Both the position numbers and the translations under genes were made by a program. 64,000 nt of DNA, from positions 62,001-126,000 of the forward strand of contig NZ_CP059492.1 in NCBI RefSeq assembly GCF_014041995.1. The letters are read 5' to 3'. This DNA comes from Changpingibacter yushuensis (GTDB taxonomy: Bacteria; Actinomycetota; Actinomycetes; Actinomycetales; Actinomycetaceae). The notes beneath the pieces were generated by a model. The model was not told the origin of the DNA and did not search any database. It saw only the letters and a program-made list of their open reading frames with translations. Of the stretch, positions 1-8,149 are shown piece by piece; the first letter of the stretch is position 1; each line of letters starts with the position of its first letter.

Positions 1-534
1 GGAGCCTTGAAGTTCATGAATGATCGCACAATCGTTGCGCAGCCAAGGGCCGGCTTGACCCTGAATATAGTTATCGATGCACGGGTGAAGCGAATTGCGG
101 CAGCCCTGAAGATCGGGGAGCGCAGCGTTCACCACGGCGTCCACTACGAGTTCGCGAACGTCTCCACGCCACACTGCAACGTTTCGAGCTGAACCGTAAT
201 CTGACTGCGGCCACATTTCATTGATCCGCATGAGGTTGGCGCCTGTGGTGCGGCCCAAGTGTGCGGAGTGGCGAACTAGGAGGCTCCGGATTGCGTTGGA
301 GACTTCCTCAGGAAGTTCGCTGGGGGTGCGCTTCATCAGTTCCACACGAAGTGTGTTGAACAGGCCACTCATCGTGAAGACGGAGCGTTCTGGGCGCGGT
401 TCGTCTAGCGGGCGGCCCTCGAGGCCGTTGAGCGCGACGTTAATGAGTTCGTCGAATGACCGCGGATCATTATCAGTGTCTGGGAGCGGCTCATCCAGGT
501 GAATAGCGTCCCGATAAGCGGACAAGGGCAGCAT
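1..534 (-). CDS. Zinc-type macrodomain protein (probable protein-ADP-ribose hydrolase), partial
   Basis: Read on the minus strand from an ATG at 534, 178 codons stay open to the left edge, so the C-terminus is missing. A strong AAGGAG box sits 7 bases before the ATG. Residues about 125-140 read VVDAVVNAAL and are followed by GC-x4-HPCIDN. This matches the zinc site (Cys, His, Cys) typical of Zn-macrodomains such as those of the SirTM-linked and SpyMacroD families, which remove ADP-ribose from proteins. The usual NAAN is NAAL here. The first ~110 residues match the helical leader usual in this family. No sirtuin or GcvH-L is visible nearby, and the lipoate ligase at 37.7 kb is far away. The macrodomain call is firm; substrate is inferred. 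Confidence 0.72.
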   Translation of the reverse strand, partial: MLPLSAYRDAIHLDEPLPDTDNDPRSFDELINVALNGLEGRPLDEPRPERSVFTMSGLFNTLRVELMKRTPSELPEEVSNAIRSLLVRHSAHLGRTTGANLMRINEMWPQSDYGSARNVAVWRGDVRELVVDAVVNAALPDLQGCRNSLHPCIDNYIQGQAGPWLRNDCAIIHELQGS

Positions 535-647
535 CTAGTGTCTCCTTCTATCGTTCTGACACCAATTTACCCGCCCCAGAGTGCCTGCGCAGATTGTGGG
601 ACTCTTCCCTCACCGGATGTGTCTGTGGATCCAGCTACTCTTGAGCC

Positions 648-1532
648 ATGACAAACTGGCTTTCACCTGCTGATATCGCGGACATCCTAGGCCTACAGCC
701 ACACGATGTCCTTGAAGGCTTGGCCAAGCTTCATCTGGCTGAAGGGTCGCACCCCACAGATTTGGCCGAACGTCACACTCTCGCGGGAACCCTCTTTGAA
801 TCTGGGCGTCCCCAAACACTCTGGCACCCCGATACCCTCGATCTTCTCGAAGGCATCGGAATGCGTGCCTCTGCACCAGGGTTTCGCACACTGGACTCCG
901 ATTTCTACTACGCCGATGATCTGTTTGGTGAGGAACTCGGGCTTGAGGTGGGATTGGCATCGGATACTGAAGGTGCGGCGGCGGTGCAGCCGTTGGCGGC
1001 GCAGGGTCCAAGTACCGTGAAAGCTCCCATAGGCGCGGCCGATGCACAACCGGTTACCGGGGAGGGTACCGGGCCGATCGGGAAAATCAAGCTGGGGTAC
1101 GCCGCCGTAGTCGCCACTGATGGTGCCTGTTCAGGAAATCCGGGGCCGGGCGGTTGGGCTTGGGTGGAACAGGTCAGTGGTGCGCGCAGCAGCGGTGGTG
1201 CCGCTCGCACTACCAACAACATTATGGAGCTCACGGCCCTCATTGAGGGACTTGAGTATGTGGGGCCAGCACCAGATCTGCTCATCCGTTGCGATTCGCA
1301 GTACGTGATCAACACGGTCACGAAGTGGGCACCCGCATGGCGTCGAAAGGGATGGAAGAAATCCGACGGCAAACCCGTGAAGAACCGCGAACTGGTGGAA
1401 CGATTGCTCAATCTTTATGAGAACCGTACTGGCCGCACTGACGTGGAATGGGTCAAGGGCCACGCAGGTGATCAGGCGAATGAGTTGTGCGACTCCCTCG
1501 CGGTAGCTGCCTCGCGAAAGTACGGGAAGTAG
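648..1532 (+). CDS. rnhA: Ribonuclease HI with extra N-terminal domain
   Basis: Hydrolyses the RNA strand of RNA-DNA hybrids in the cytoplasm. The catalytic domain is residues ~150-294, with all four acidic residues in place: D158 in TDGACSGNPG, E194 in NNIMEL, D216 in RCDSQYV and D275 in GHAGDQANE. The family core is about 150 residues. Here it is preceded by ~110 residues with a helical N-terminus (SPADIADILGL) and an acidic stretch, then a 30-residue Ala/Gly/Pro/Thr linker. This N-terminal part is not the eukaryotic hybrid-binding domain as far as I can tell, and I do not recognise it. The ATG at 648 has no clear Shine-Dalgarno. The oligopeptidase B gene follows after 19 bases and is probably co-transcribed. 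Confidence 0.93.
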   Translation: MTNWLSPADIADILGLQPHDVLEGLAKLHLAEGSHPTDLAERHTLAGTLFESGRPQTLWHPDTLDLLEGIGMRASAPGFRTLDSDFYYADDLFGEELGLEVGLASDTEGAAAVQPLAAQGPSTVKAPIGAADAQPVTGEGTGPIGKIKLGYAAVVATDGACSGNPGPGGWAWVEQVSGARSSGGAARTTNNIMELTALIEGLEYVGPAPDLLIRCDSQYVINTVTKWAPAWRRKGWKKSDGKPVKNRELVERLLNLYENRTGRTDVEWVKGHAGDQANELCDSLAVAASRKYGK

Positions 1533-1551
1533 TGGGAAGTAGACTGAAACC

Positions 1552-3726
1552 ATGAATCTCACTCATCCGCCCGTGGCACGGAAAGTCCCCACGGAACGCC
1601 TGTTCCACGGTGATTCGTACACTGACAACTTCGAATGGTTCCGTGATAAGGCCAGCCCTGAGGTCATTGACCACCTCAATGCTGAGAACGCATGGACCTC
1701 CCAGAACACCGCTCACCTCGGGCCTCTGACGGAGAAGATCGTGGGCGAACTGGCTGCGCGTACGCAGGAGTCAGACATCGGCGTTCCTCAACGCGACGGC
1801 GATTGGTGGTACCTACGGCGCACGTGGGAGGGCAAGCAGTACCCGGCGGTATACCGCGTTCCTGCGCTGACGGAACTTCGTCCATCCCAAGCAGTGCTTC
1901 AGAGTGAAGCAGGTGAGCAGCTGGTATATGACGGCAACTCGTTGGCCGAAGGCCAGGAGTTCTTTGCCACCTCAGAGTTTGTTGCGTCGCCCAATGGAAA
2001 ACTTGGCGCGCTTGGCGTGGATTTCTTGGGTGATGAGCACTTCACTCTGCGCATTTTCGACATCGAATCGGGCATGATCGTTGACGATTCCGTGGCGGGG
2101 CTCGGATACGGTTTGGCATGGACGGCGGACTCTTCTGGTGTCGTCTATGCGCGGGTTGACGATGCTTGGCGCACGTATCAAGTGTGGCTACATACCGTAG
2201 GCACAACCTCTGAATCGGATCGGCTGCTCTATGAAGAACCGGACGAACAGTTCGAGATCTGGCACGTGCCATCTCGCGATGGGCAGTGGATTGTTATCAA
2301 CTCCGCTTCGCGAACTACTTCTGAGGTTCGGCTAGTTTCAACTCATCAGCCTCTTGCCACCCCGATACTGGTGTGTCCGCGCACGCACGGGCTTGAGTAC
2401 TCAGTGGAGCCTGCCAACGATCACTTGTTGATCATTCACAACGCCAACTTCGCGGACTTTGAACTCGCAACCGCGCCCATCCGCACCGCCGCGCCCTTCG
2501 AATGGGTGTCAATCCTTGAGCCTGAACCCGGCGAGCGAATCCTTGATGTTGATGCGTTCCGCGATTTTGCCGTAATTTCTATGCGGTCAGGTGGCCAGAC
2601 TGCCCTGCGCGTCACGCGCAGGCTTGCCTCGTGCCACGATCTGAAGGAAGGGCCAGTTGGCTACAAGGAGCCCCACGAACGGCCTATATGGGAACGGTCT
2701 GAGCCGGTGCCGGCTGAACCGCTCCATACAATCGAGTTCTACCAGTCCAATGATTGGGAAGCGCAAGACATCGCGTTCACAAGCGAGTCAACGCTGACCC
2801 CACCGCGTACCAGCAGCTACCGAGTTGAAACGGGCGAGGTACGGGTACTTAAGGAACTGCCTACTCCTAACTATGACTCATCTGCTTACGTTCAAGAGGG
2901 CGTATTGGTCACAGCAGCGGACGGCACCCCGATTCCCTTGACCATCGTTCGTCGTCGCGATGTGAAGCCTGATGGCACTAACCCTGGATACATCTACGGC
3001 TACGGATCCTACGAAGTATCCAATGATCCCCAGTTCTGGCCAGGGTATATCTCTCTCCTGGATCGCGGTGTGGTTGTGGCGTGGACTCACGTGCGTGGCG
3101 GCGGCGAAATGGGCCGCGAGTGGTACGACAACGGCAAGATGATGACCAAGAAGAACACGTTCACTGATTTCGTGGACTGCTCGCGCTGGTTGATCTCGAG
3201 CGGCTGGGTGAACGTGGATCGGCTAGCAGCAGAAGGTCGTTCGGCAGGTGGGCTGCTCATGGGTGCCGTTGTGAACCTTGATCCGAGCCTCTATCGCGCA
3301 GTGCATGCTGGTGTGCCGTTTGTTGATGCGCTTACCACCATGCTCAAGCCAGAGCTTCCCCTCACGGCAGGCGAATGGGAGGAGTGGGGAAACCCCATTA
3401 CGGATAAGGAAGCGTATGAGTACATGAAGTCATACGCTCCCACTGAGAACGTGCAAGCAGTGCAGTACCCGGCGATCTTGGCCACCACGTCACTCAACGA
3501 CGTGCGAGTTTCTTACGTTGAGCCTACGAAGTGGGTGCAGATACTCAGGGAGACTACCAAGAACCAGAGTGGGCGCCCGATTCTTGAAAAGATTGAAATG
3601 GTCGCGGGGCATGGCGGCAAGCGCGGACGCTACGACAAGTGGCGCCAACAGGCATTCATCCTTGCTTGGCTGCTTGACCAAATCGGTGCGGCAGAACAAC
3701 TGGTTGAAGGCGAGGGCGCCCAGTGA
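1552..3726 (+). CDS. ptrB: Oligopeptidase B (S9A serine peptidase)
   Basis: Cytoplasmic peptidase that cuts short peptides after Arg or Lys. The 724-residue length is normal for the family. An N-terminal beta-propeller (~70-410) precedes an alpha/beta-hydrolase domain. Catalytic residues are visible: S564 in GRSAGGLLMG, D650 in TSLNDVRV and H687 in AGHGGKRGR. The motif EEWGNP after the nucleophile region is characteristic of oligopeptidase B rather than prolyl oligopeptidase. It lies 19 bases after rnhA on the same strand and converges on the nucleosidase gene with a 10-base gap. Confidence 0.93.
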   Translation: MNLTHPPVARKVPTERLFHGDSYTDNFEWFRDKASPEVIDHLNAENAWTSQNTAHLGPLTEKIVGELAARTQESDIGVPQRDGDWWYLRRTWEGKQYPAVYRVPALTELRPSQAVLQSEAGEQLVYDGNSLAEGQEFFATSEFVASPNGKLGALGVDFLGDEHFTLRIFDIESGMIVDDSVAGLGYGLAWTADSSGVVYARVDDAWRTYQVWLHTVGTTSESDRLLYEEPDEQFEIWHVPSRDGQWIVINSASRTTSEVRLVSTHQPLATPILVCPRTHGLEYSVEPANDHLLIIHNANFADFELATAPIRTAAPFEWVSILEPEPGERILDVDAFRDFAVISMRSGGQTALRVTRRLASCHDLKEGPVGYKEPHERPIWERSEPVPAEPLHTIEFYQSNDWEAQDIAFTSESTLTPPRTSSYRVETGEVRVLKELPTPNYDSSAYVQEGVLVTAADGTPIPLTIVRRRDVKPDGTNPGYIYGYGSYEVSNDPQFWPGYISLLDRGVVVAWTHVRGGGEMGREWYDNGKMMTKKNTFTDFVDCSRWLISSGWVNVDRLAAEGRSAGGLLMGAVVNLDPSLYRAVHAGVPFVDALTTMLKPELPLTAGEWEEWGNPITDKEAYEYMKSYAPTENVQAVQYPAILATTSLNDVRVSYVEPTKWVQILRETTKNQSGRPILEKIEMVAGHGGKRGRYDKWRQQAFILAWLLDQIGAAEQLVEGEGAQ

Positions 3727-3736
3727 GCAGGCGGGA

Positions 3737-5047
3737 CTAGATCTGCGCCTCGTGAGCAGCAGTGCGCCACGACCCAAACCGTTGGCGGATCGCTGCACCC
3801 GAAGGCACGCCGCCACGGCGGCCCGTATCCTTAATCCACTGCTGGTATGCCTTATAGCTCGGCGAGATTCCGCGCTTGGCCGACCAGATGGAGAAACTGC
3901 GCAACGCGTGGATGTAGTCCTGATCTGAGAACTTGAGCCCTCCGCGCTTGCGCCCCAGCTGGGAGCGCAAGCCAACGTTGTCAAGCGCATCGTTCCAGTA
4001 ACCATTGAACCGTTTGATGATGGTCTGAGACGTGGGCGGCCAGGCGAGTTTGCCTCGTCCGGTATCTACGCCAACTTCGCTGGCCAACTTCGAGCGCTCT
4101 TGGTCATACTGCTTTGCCGTGAGGGTCAGTTCGGGGTTGTTCTTGATGGCAAGTTCGGCGGCCGCGGCCAGCCCAAGCAAGACCTCGAGATGCTTGACAT
4201 GCTGCGGGGGGAGGTTGCGCACTAGGTCCTCGCGCAGATCGTCAGAAATCTCCCGTGGATCCACGGGATCGAGGTTGCGCACCCGTGCGAACACGGTCAG
4301 CAATCCGAGCGTCAACAGCTCCTTGGAGAACTTCTGATTGGGGCCGGAAGGAACGGGTTCGGCCAAGTACGCCAGCAAAGCTAATGTGGCCTCAGCCGAG
4401 AGCTCGGAGGCGTGATCGAGTTCCATATGGTAGTCGTCTTCTGCGCTTGGCCCGCACAGGTCGGAGACGCACCGGACGGCGATAAAGGGAACGTTCCATG
4501 CAGCGCACACCTGTGCCGCGGCCGTGGTCTCCATGTCGGTTGTCAGCGCGTCCGGGAACTTGGAGCGCATATCACCGATGTTGCGTGCGGTGACGAATGA
4601 ATCCCCGGAAAGCATCTGCCCCCGTTTGACGTCCAACGGGCAGTGTTCCAGCAGTTCTTCTGCCCCTTGAAACACGGCGGGTTGCCCCGGAATTTGGCCG
4701 GGTGCGTACCCAAATGCCGTGGCATCCGCAGTGCCGTACGTGTAGGACGTGCCAACCACTACGTCACCCACCCGAATGTCTGGTGCCAGGCCGCCCGCGG
4801 TTCCGGTAAACAGCACAACCTTGGGTGAGAATCGAGCTAGTGCCCATCCCAGCACGGAAGCTGTGGCGACCAATCCGATCCCTGTTTTGAGGATGACTGT
4901 GTTGCCATGGGTGGAGGCGGCAACCCATGCTGATGCAACGGGGCAGGCCATCTTGGCGGGCTTGGTGGCGGTGGCTTCAAGCGCCGCCAGAACTGGCCGG
5001 ACTTCTTCTTCCTGAGCGGCCAGAACGATTGCGCGAATGCGTATCAC
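3737..5047 (-). CDS. mtnN: 5'-methylthioadenosine/S-adenosylhomocysteine nucleosidase fused to a repeat-containing C-terminal domain
   Basis: Cleaves adenine from S-adenosylhomocysteine and methylthioadenosine, giving S-ribosylhomocysteine for LuxS. The open frame extends upstream, but the real start is the GTG at 5047. It overlaps the luxS stop by four bases (GTGA) and has GGAGGT six bases before it. This gives 436 residues. Residues 1-~230 are the nucleosidase ([11 protein letters not shown], then TDMETTA and VRCVSD at the active site). A normal enzyme ends there. The extra ~200 residues include two copies of a motif, [19 protein letters not shown] near 342-360 and [18 protein letters not shown] near 419-436. 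These look like the repeat seen next to HNH endonuclease domains in actinobacteria. Enzyme assignment is firm; the role of the tail is unknown. Confidence 0.9.
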   Translation of the reverse strand: MIRIRAIVLAAQEEEVRPVLAALEATATKPAKMACPVASAWVAASTHGNTVILKTGIGLVATASVLGWALARFSPKVVLFTGTAGGLAPDIRVGDVVVGTSYTYGTADATAFGYAPGQIPGQPAVFQGAEELLEHCPLDVKRGQMLSGDSFVTARNIGDMRSKFPDALTTDMETTAAAQVCAAWNVPFIAVRCVSDLCGPSAEDDYHMELDHASELSAEATLALLAYLAEPVPSGPNQKFSKELLTLGLLTVFARVRNLDPVDPREISDDLREDLVRNLPPQHVKHLEVLLGLAAAAELAIKNNPELTLTAKQYDQERSKLASEVGVDTGRGKLAWPPTSQTIIKRFNGYWNDALDNVGLRSQLGRKRGGLKFSDQDYIHALRSFSIWSAKRGISPSYKAYQQWIKDTGRRGGVPSGAAIRQRFGSWRTAAHEAQI

Positions 5048-5514
5048 GGGGTGACCTCCTGAACGTGAGCCCATTCGGGCTTGCTGGTGAGCATTGCTCG
5101 AACCGCTTCTTGGGCCCCGAGCAGTGAATGGTGTGCGCCCCAACCGCATTGAACCTCGTTGGCGGCGGGTACTTCGCTTGCATTGAGAATATCGGCGAAT
5201 GTCTGGGCAATGAGCTCAATGGTTCCCGGTACGTCGGGTTGCGCGGCAAGGATCAAATAAAAGCCTGTCTGGCATCCCATGGGAGAAAAGTCGACGACGA
5301 CGTCGCTATGGTTACGTGCGAATTCGGCGAACGAATGCTCGATTGAATGCACGGCATCCATCTCAAGGTGAGCGACGTTTGGCTGGCAGAACCGGACGTC
5401 ATACTTCGTCAGCACGTCGCCATGGGGAAGGTGCTTAACGTCAGCCACTCGTACGAAAGGGGCCGAAACGGTGCGGTGGTCAAGGTTGAACGACTCGACG
5501 TTCATTCGTGGCAT
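5044..5514 (-). CDS. luxS: S-ribosylhomocysteine lyase (AI-2 synthase)
   Basis: Splits S-ribosylhomocysteine into homocysteine and DPD, the precursor of autoinducer-2. Starting at the ATG at 5514 gives 156 residues, the usual LuxS size, and GAGGA lies six bases upstream; the longer open frame is not needed. The metal site is complete: H56-x2-E59-H60 (HSIEH) and C123 in QCGWG. The catalytic Cys is C81 in MGCQTGF. It is the first gene of a two-gene operon with the nucleosidase, which supplies its substrate. An 18-bp tandem repeat lies about 210 bases upstream. Confidence 0.95.
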   Translation of the reverse strand: MPRMNVESFNLDHRTVSAPFVRVADVKHLPHGDVLTKYDVRFCQPNVAHLEMDAVHSIEHSFAEFARNHSDVVVDFSPMGCQTGFYLILAAQPDVPGTIELIAQTFADILNASEVPAANEVQCGWGAHHSLLGAQEAVRAMLTSKPEWAHVQEVTP

Positions 5515-5688
5515 TTCAGTTCCTCGTCTGTGTACGGTGAGCGAAGGCGCTTCAGGGCCCCGCCGCCCAGTCACTTCATTATGGCCTATACCGCCAGAGA
5601 ATGCAGCATGCTATAGAGGGATCTGTGGTGGCGTTAAGCGCATTTGGGGGCGTTGGTGGCAAGGGCCCACGTGAGCCCTCTTCCGACC

Positions 5689-5850
5689 GGTGGGGCATGG
5701 CGGACCGCTCAGGCAATGCGCACCAACCGGGCATGGCAGACGAACCGGGCATGGCAGACGAACCGGGCATGGCGGACCAACCGGGCATGGCAGACGAACC
5801 GGGCATGGCAGACGAACCGGGCATGGCAGACGAACCGGGCATGGCGGACA
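5689..5850. repeat. 18-bp tandem repeat array upstream of luxS
   Basis: Seven head-to-tail copies of AACCGGGCATGGCAGACG run from 5725 to 5850. Copies 3 and 7 carry the variant GGCGGAC. Two more decayed copies are recognisable from about 5689. Because 18 is a multiple of three, all six frames stay open, and the plus frame would read MADEPG repeated. I see no ribosome-binding site or homology that makes any frame a real gene. It fills part of the 785-base gap between luxS and the acid phosphatase-like gene. Confidence 0.9.
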
Positions 5851-6004
5851 GCCCGGTCCACAATTCCCTACGATTTCCCAGTATCCACACACCGTCTTTT
5901 TGGGAAAGTGGTGTTATCTAGTTCTTGTCGGTAGGTGACCGGAGAGCGTGACTCCTCCCTACCACGGGGCACATTCGGACAAGTGTCCCAGACAACTGAA
6001 TAAA

Positions 6005-6099
6005 GATTCCTCTGGCCCGCGCATGGCGCGAAAGCTCTCAGATGTGTGCACAACGTGTTTCCCCGTTGTGAGAGAGCGACCTTCAGATACAGAGGAATC
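6005..6099. ncRNA. Candidate structured RNA or cis-regulatory element
   Basis: A 95-base stretch closed by a perfect 10-bp inverted repeat, GATTCCTCTG (6005-6014) and CAGAGGAATC (6090-6099). Inside are a short hairpin CGCGC-ATG-GCGCG at 6018-6031 and a longer one, GCTCTC...GAGAGC, enclosing CACAACG (6049-6055) and CGTTGTG (6064-6070). Together they form a three-way junction drawn by eye. There is no CCA end or T-loop, so it is not a tRNA, and I do not recognise a known riboswitch. The next gene starts 200 bases downstream on the plus strand. Strand is undetermined. Confidence 0.45.
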
Positions 6100-6101
6100 C
6101 G

Positions 6102-6134
6102 GCGGGCGGCGACTTTCGTGGGGTTGCCGCCCGC
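6102..6134. terminator. GC-rich hairpin, possible terminator, adjoining the structured element
   Basis: Perfect 9-bp stem GCGGGCGGC (6102-6110) and GCCGCCCGC (6126-6134) with a 15-base loop. It begins three bases after the outer stem of the preceding structure. No T-run follows on either strand, so intrinsic termination is uncertain. Confidence 0.4.
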
Positions 6135-6138
6135 ACAG

Positions 6139-6186
6139 TTGTCAATGAGGGTGCGTGGACGATTGTCAATGAGGGTGCGTGGACGA
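6139..6186. repeat. Two perfect 24-bp tandem copies
   Basis: A 24-base unit beginning TTGTCAATGAGGGTGCG occurs twice in direct tandem at 6139-6162 and 6163-6186, directly after the GC-rich hairpin and about 115 bases before the next start codon. The identity of both copies suggests a recent duplication or a paired binding site. I recognise no regulator. Confidence 0.85.
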
Positions 6187-6299
6187 TTCGGCCTTCGTAG
6201 CGGGCACATTGACCCTGTTCTCATAGGTGTGCTTATTTCGGTTTTCCTGCTGCTGTGCCGGTAGTCTCGGAGTAGATTTGTGACCGCTCATGTCCGAAG

Positions 6300-7664
6300 G
6301 TGGTGAAAACCGTGCGTGCACGCACTCACGTGGCTGCTGGCTTCCTTGCGCTGTTTTTGGGCTTGACCCCATCGGCGCTAGCCACAACCGCTTCACCTTC
6401 ACCTTCCCCTTCTGAAGATCCCGCGCCCGCAATCGTCTACGAATCTGATGTGGATCCTGACGTTGTCCCCATGTTCAAAGGCGTTGAGATGCTCGACGAC
6501 GACGTTCTCGCCGCAAGTATGGATTACGTCATCCGTGCTAACACGTACGCCAGTGATACGCGGATCAGTCAGGCGCTTGCGGATGCGAAGGCGTCGTCGT
6601 CGGAATCGGTGTATGTGGTCAACGGACTTGGAAAAGACCTCGCGGGGTACTACCAACGGGGATCTGAAGGGGGCTCGTTGCCGCTGACCACTGGGCTTAT
6701 CGCTCAGGTGAACCTCGGAGACGGTGAGGGTGTCACACCTGCTTGGGATTCGCTGGGCAAGGTGGCGGAAACGTACCAGATCGCGAGTCCTCTGACCACA
6801 CATGCGGAACAGCTCAATGCGCTGGGCGATGGGGAGCAGGCAGAGTTCAGCTTCATAAGCCACGGCGCGTTTCTTGCATATGAGGAAGCGCTTGTGCTTG
6901 CCACGATGCTTCCTGAAGTTGGGCCGCAGATCATTGCTAGCGGAGCTGATGTGGCAGAAAGCCAGATCGTTCTGGGCGTGAGTTCACCGATCGATGTGAT
7001 TGGTGCACGGGCGCTCGCGACTCGCACGGTAGCTGCCAGGTGGAGTGATGAGGACTTCCGTGTGAGCCTGTATGCTGCCCGCGATGAACTGCGCAGCTAT
7101 CTAGCGCAGTACTGTGAGGCCGAACTGGGCAATGCGGACTTGGCGTCCTGCCTCACAAGTCAGGTGGATTCGGGTCGCAACGCGAGCACTGACCAAGCGG
7201 TGGCTGCCAGCCGTTTCGCGCTGACCTATGGTTTGCCCGCCACGGGTGACACCACAGTGACTGTCACTGTTCCTCCCGGAGCCGAGAATCTCATACTTAC
7301 GGCATTCCCAGACCTCAGTGCTTCTCAACGCAGAGCTATTCTTGAGCAAACCGCGCTAAAGTCCGGTTATCCTTTGGATCTTTCCGGCAAGCTGGCCCGC
7401 GGGGGAGATGTGGGATGGACGCGTCTGGACCTTGCCGCTGCTATGGCGTCGCTTCCGCAAGTGAACGCCGACGGTTCGGTTACGGTGTCACGCCACGAGT
7501 TGGAGATCGAGATTGGTGACCCCACCCAGAATCCGGAGCCGGATGCGAATGGGTGGAGCATTGGCGCCTTCTTTGATCAGCCCGCTTTGTGGACTGTGCT
7601 CGTGGGATTTGGCGCTATCGGCGCTGTGGTGCTTGTGAGTGTGCGGCGGCGTCGCAAGCCGTAA
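6300..7664 (+). CDS. Secreted, membrane-anchored PAP2/class A acid phosphatase relative lacking catalytic residues
   Basis: Residues 1-~29 are a signal peptide (hydrophobic core FLALFLGLTPSALA), followed by a Ser/Pro linker. A C-terminal helix (~430-446) with the tail RRRRKP anchors the protein outside the membrane. The middle aligns by eye with actinobacterial class A acid phosphatases: SFISHGAFLAYEEALVLA, then VLGVSSPIDVIGAR, and the typical end SGYPLDLSGK...GWTRLDLAAA. The signature PSGH is replaced by ISHG (186-189). In SRxxxxxHxxxD the Arg is Q222 and the nucleophilic His is S228; D232 remains. The KxxxxxxRP motif is not seen. I infer a pseudoenzyme or binding protein. Start is GTG 6300 or, with GAAGGTGG upstream, GTG 6312. 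Confidence 0.7.
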   Translation: MVKTVRARTHVAAGFLALFLGLTPSALATTASPSPSPSEDPAPAIVYESDVDPDVVPMFKGVEMLDDDVLAASMDYVIRANTYASDTRISQALADAKASSSESVYVVNGLGKDLAGYYQRGSEGGSLPLTTGLIAQVNLGDGEGVTPAWDSLGKVAETYQIASPLTTHAEQLNALGDGEQAEFSFISHGAFLAYEEALVLATMLPEVGPQIIASGADVAESQIVLGVSSPIDVIGARALATRTVAARWSDEDFRVSLYAARDELRSYLAQYCEAELGNADLASCLTSQVDSGRNASTDQAVAASRFALTYGLPATGDTTVTVTVPPGAENLILTAFPDLSASQRRAILEQTALKSGYPLDLSGKLARGGDVGWTRLDLAAAMASLPQVNADGSVTVSRHELEIEIGDPTQNPEPDANGWSIGAFFDQPALWTVLVGFGAIGAVVLVSVRRRRKP

Positions 7665-7839
7665 GTATGGACCTGTGCCAAAAAGGCAACTACAAGGGAA
7701 TCCAGATTCCAGACTATTCCCAGCTTAGTCCCATGACTTCTTGAGGCTGGGTTGGTTTCATAATGGTGTCGGCAGTAAAACCGGCCGCTTTGGTTCTGTG
7801 GAATTGATTCTCCTGAATGTGTGTGGGAGCCAGAGTCGC

Positions 7840-7912
7840 TGGTGGAGCTACCCGGACGCCAACAACCATTCGTGGTGTGGTTGTTGAGTGGTTACCCAAC
7901 TAAATATCCCAT
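7840..7912 (-). other. Degenerate tRNA-like remnant with strong hairpin
   Basis: On the minus strand this stretch ends in TCCGGGTAGCTCCACCA, like a tRNA or tmRNA 3' end without its T-loop. It contains a D-arm-like segment (TTTAGTTGGGTAACCAC). Between them is a perfect 9-bp hairpin, CAACAACCA at 7860-7868 with TGGTTGTTG at 7878-7886. The 5' and 3' acceptor strands do not pair, so it is not a working tRNA. It could be a decayed tRNA or an old attachment-site fragment. The rest of the 485-base gap 7665-8149 holds only the 42-bp repeat below. Confidence 0.25.
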
Positions 7913-8050
7913 CTGGTAGTGACAGCAGCGCTCCACATGGACTTCTCGGTATTCCTTTCCCGGGAACGTCCATTGAGAATTCAGATGGAGACGGGCGGCG
8001 ATGTGTGGATCGCCGCCCGTCTGACGTTGAGTTATTGGTGCAGCGCGTTT

Positions 8051-8134
8051 GGGTACGGCCTTAACTCAGTCGGGCACGGGTCTAGTTGGCTTGGGTACGG
8101 CCTTAACTCCGTCGGGCACGGGTCAAGCTGACCA
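8051..8134. repeat. Two 42-bp tandem copies beside the MATE gene
   Basis: A 42-base unit beginning GGGTACGGCCTTAACTC occurs at 8051-8092 and again, with a few changes, at 8093-8134. It contains GGGCACGGGT, and another GGCACGGGT follows at 8136. The array ends 16 bases beyond the stop codon of the minus-strand MATE gene, so it would lie in that transcript's 3' end. Short open frames across it look like by-products. Confidence 0.8.
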
Positions 8135-8149
8135 TGGCACGGGTGCAGG

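Noticed and set aside
5689-5850. CRISPR array
   Set aside because: Units are directly adjacent with no unique spacers, only 18 bp long, and no cas genes are present.
5601-5921. Open frame encoding a MADEPG-repeat protein
   Set aside because: All six frames are open because the repeat unit is 18 bp. No ribosome-binding site or conserved flank supports one. Kept only as a repeat.
7714-7899. 61-residue minus-strand frame (contains VGVRVAPPAT)
   Set aside because: Sequence of this kind commonly arises from reading across tRNA-like 3' ends, which fits the remnant described at 7840-7912.
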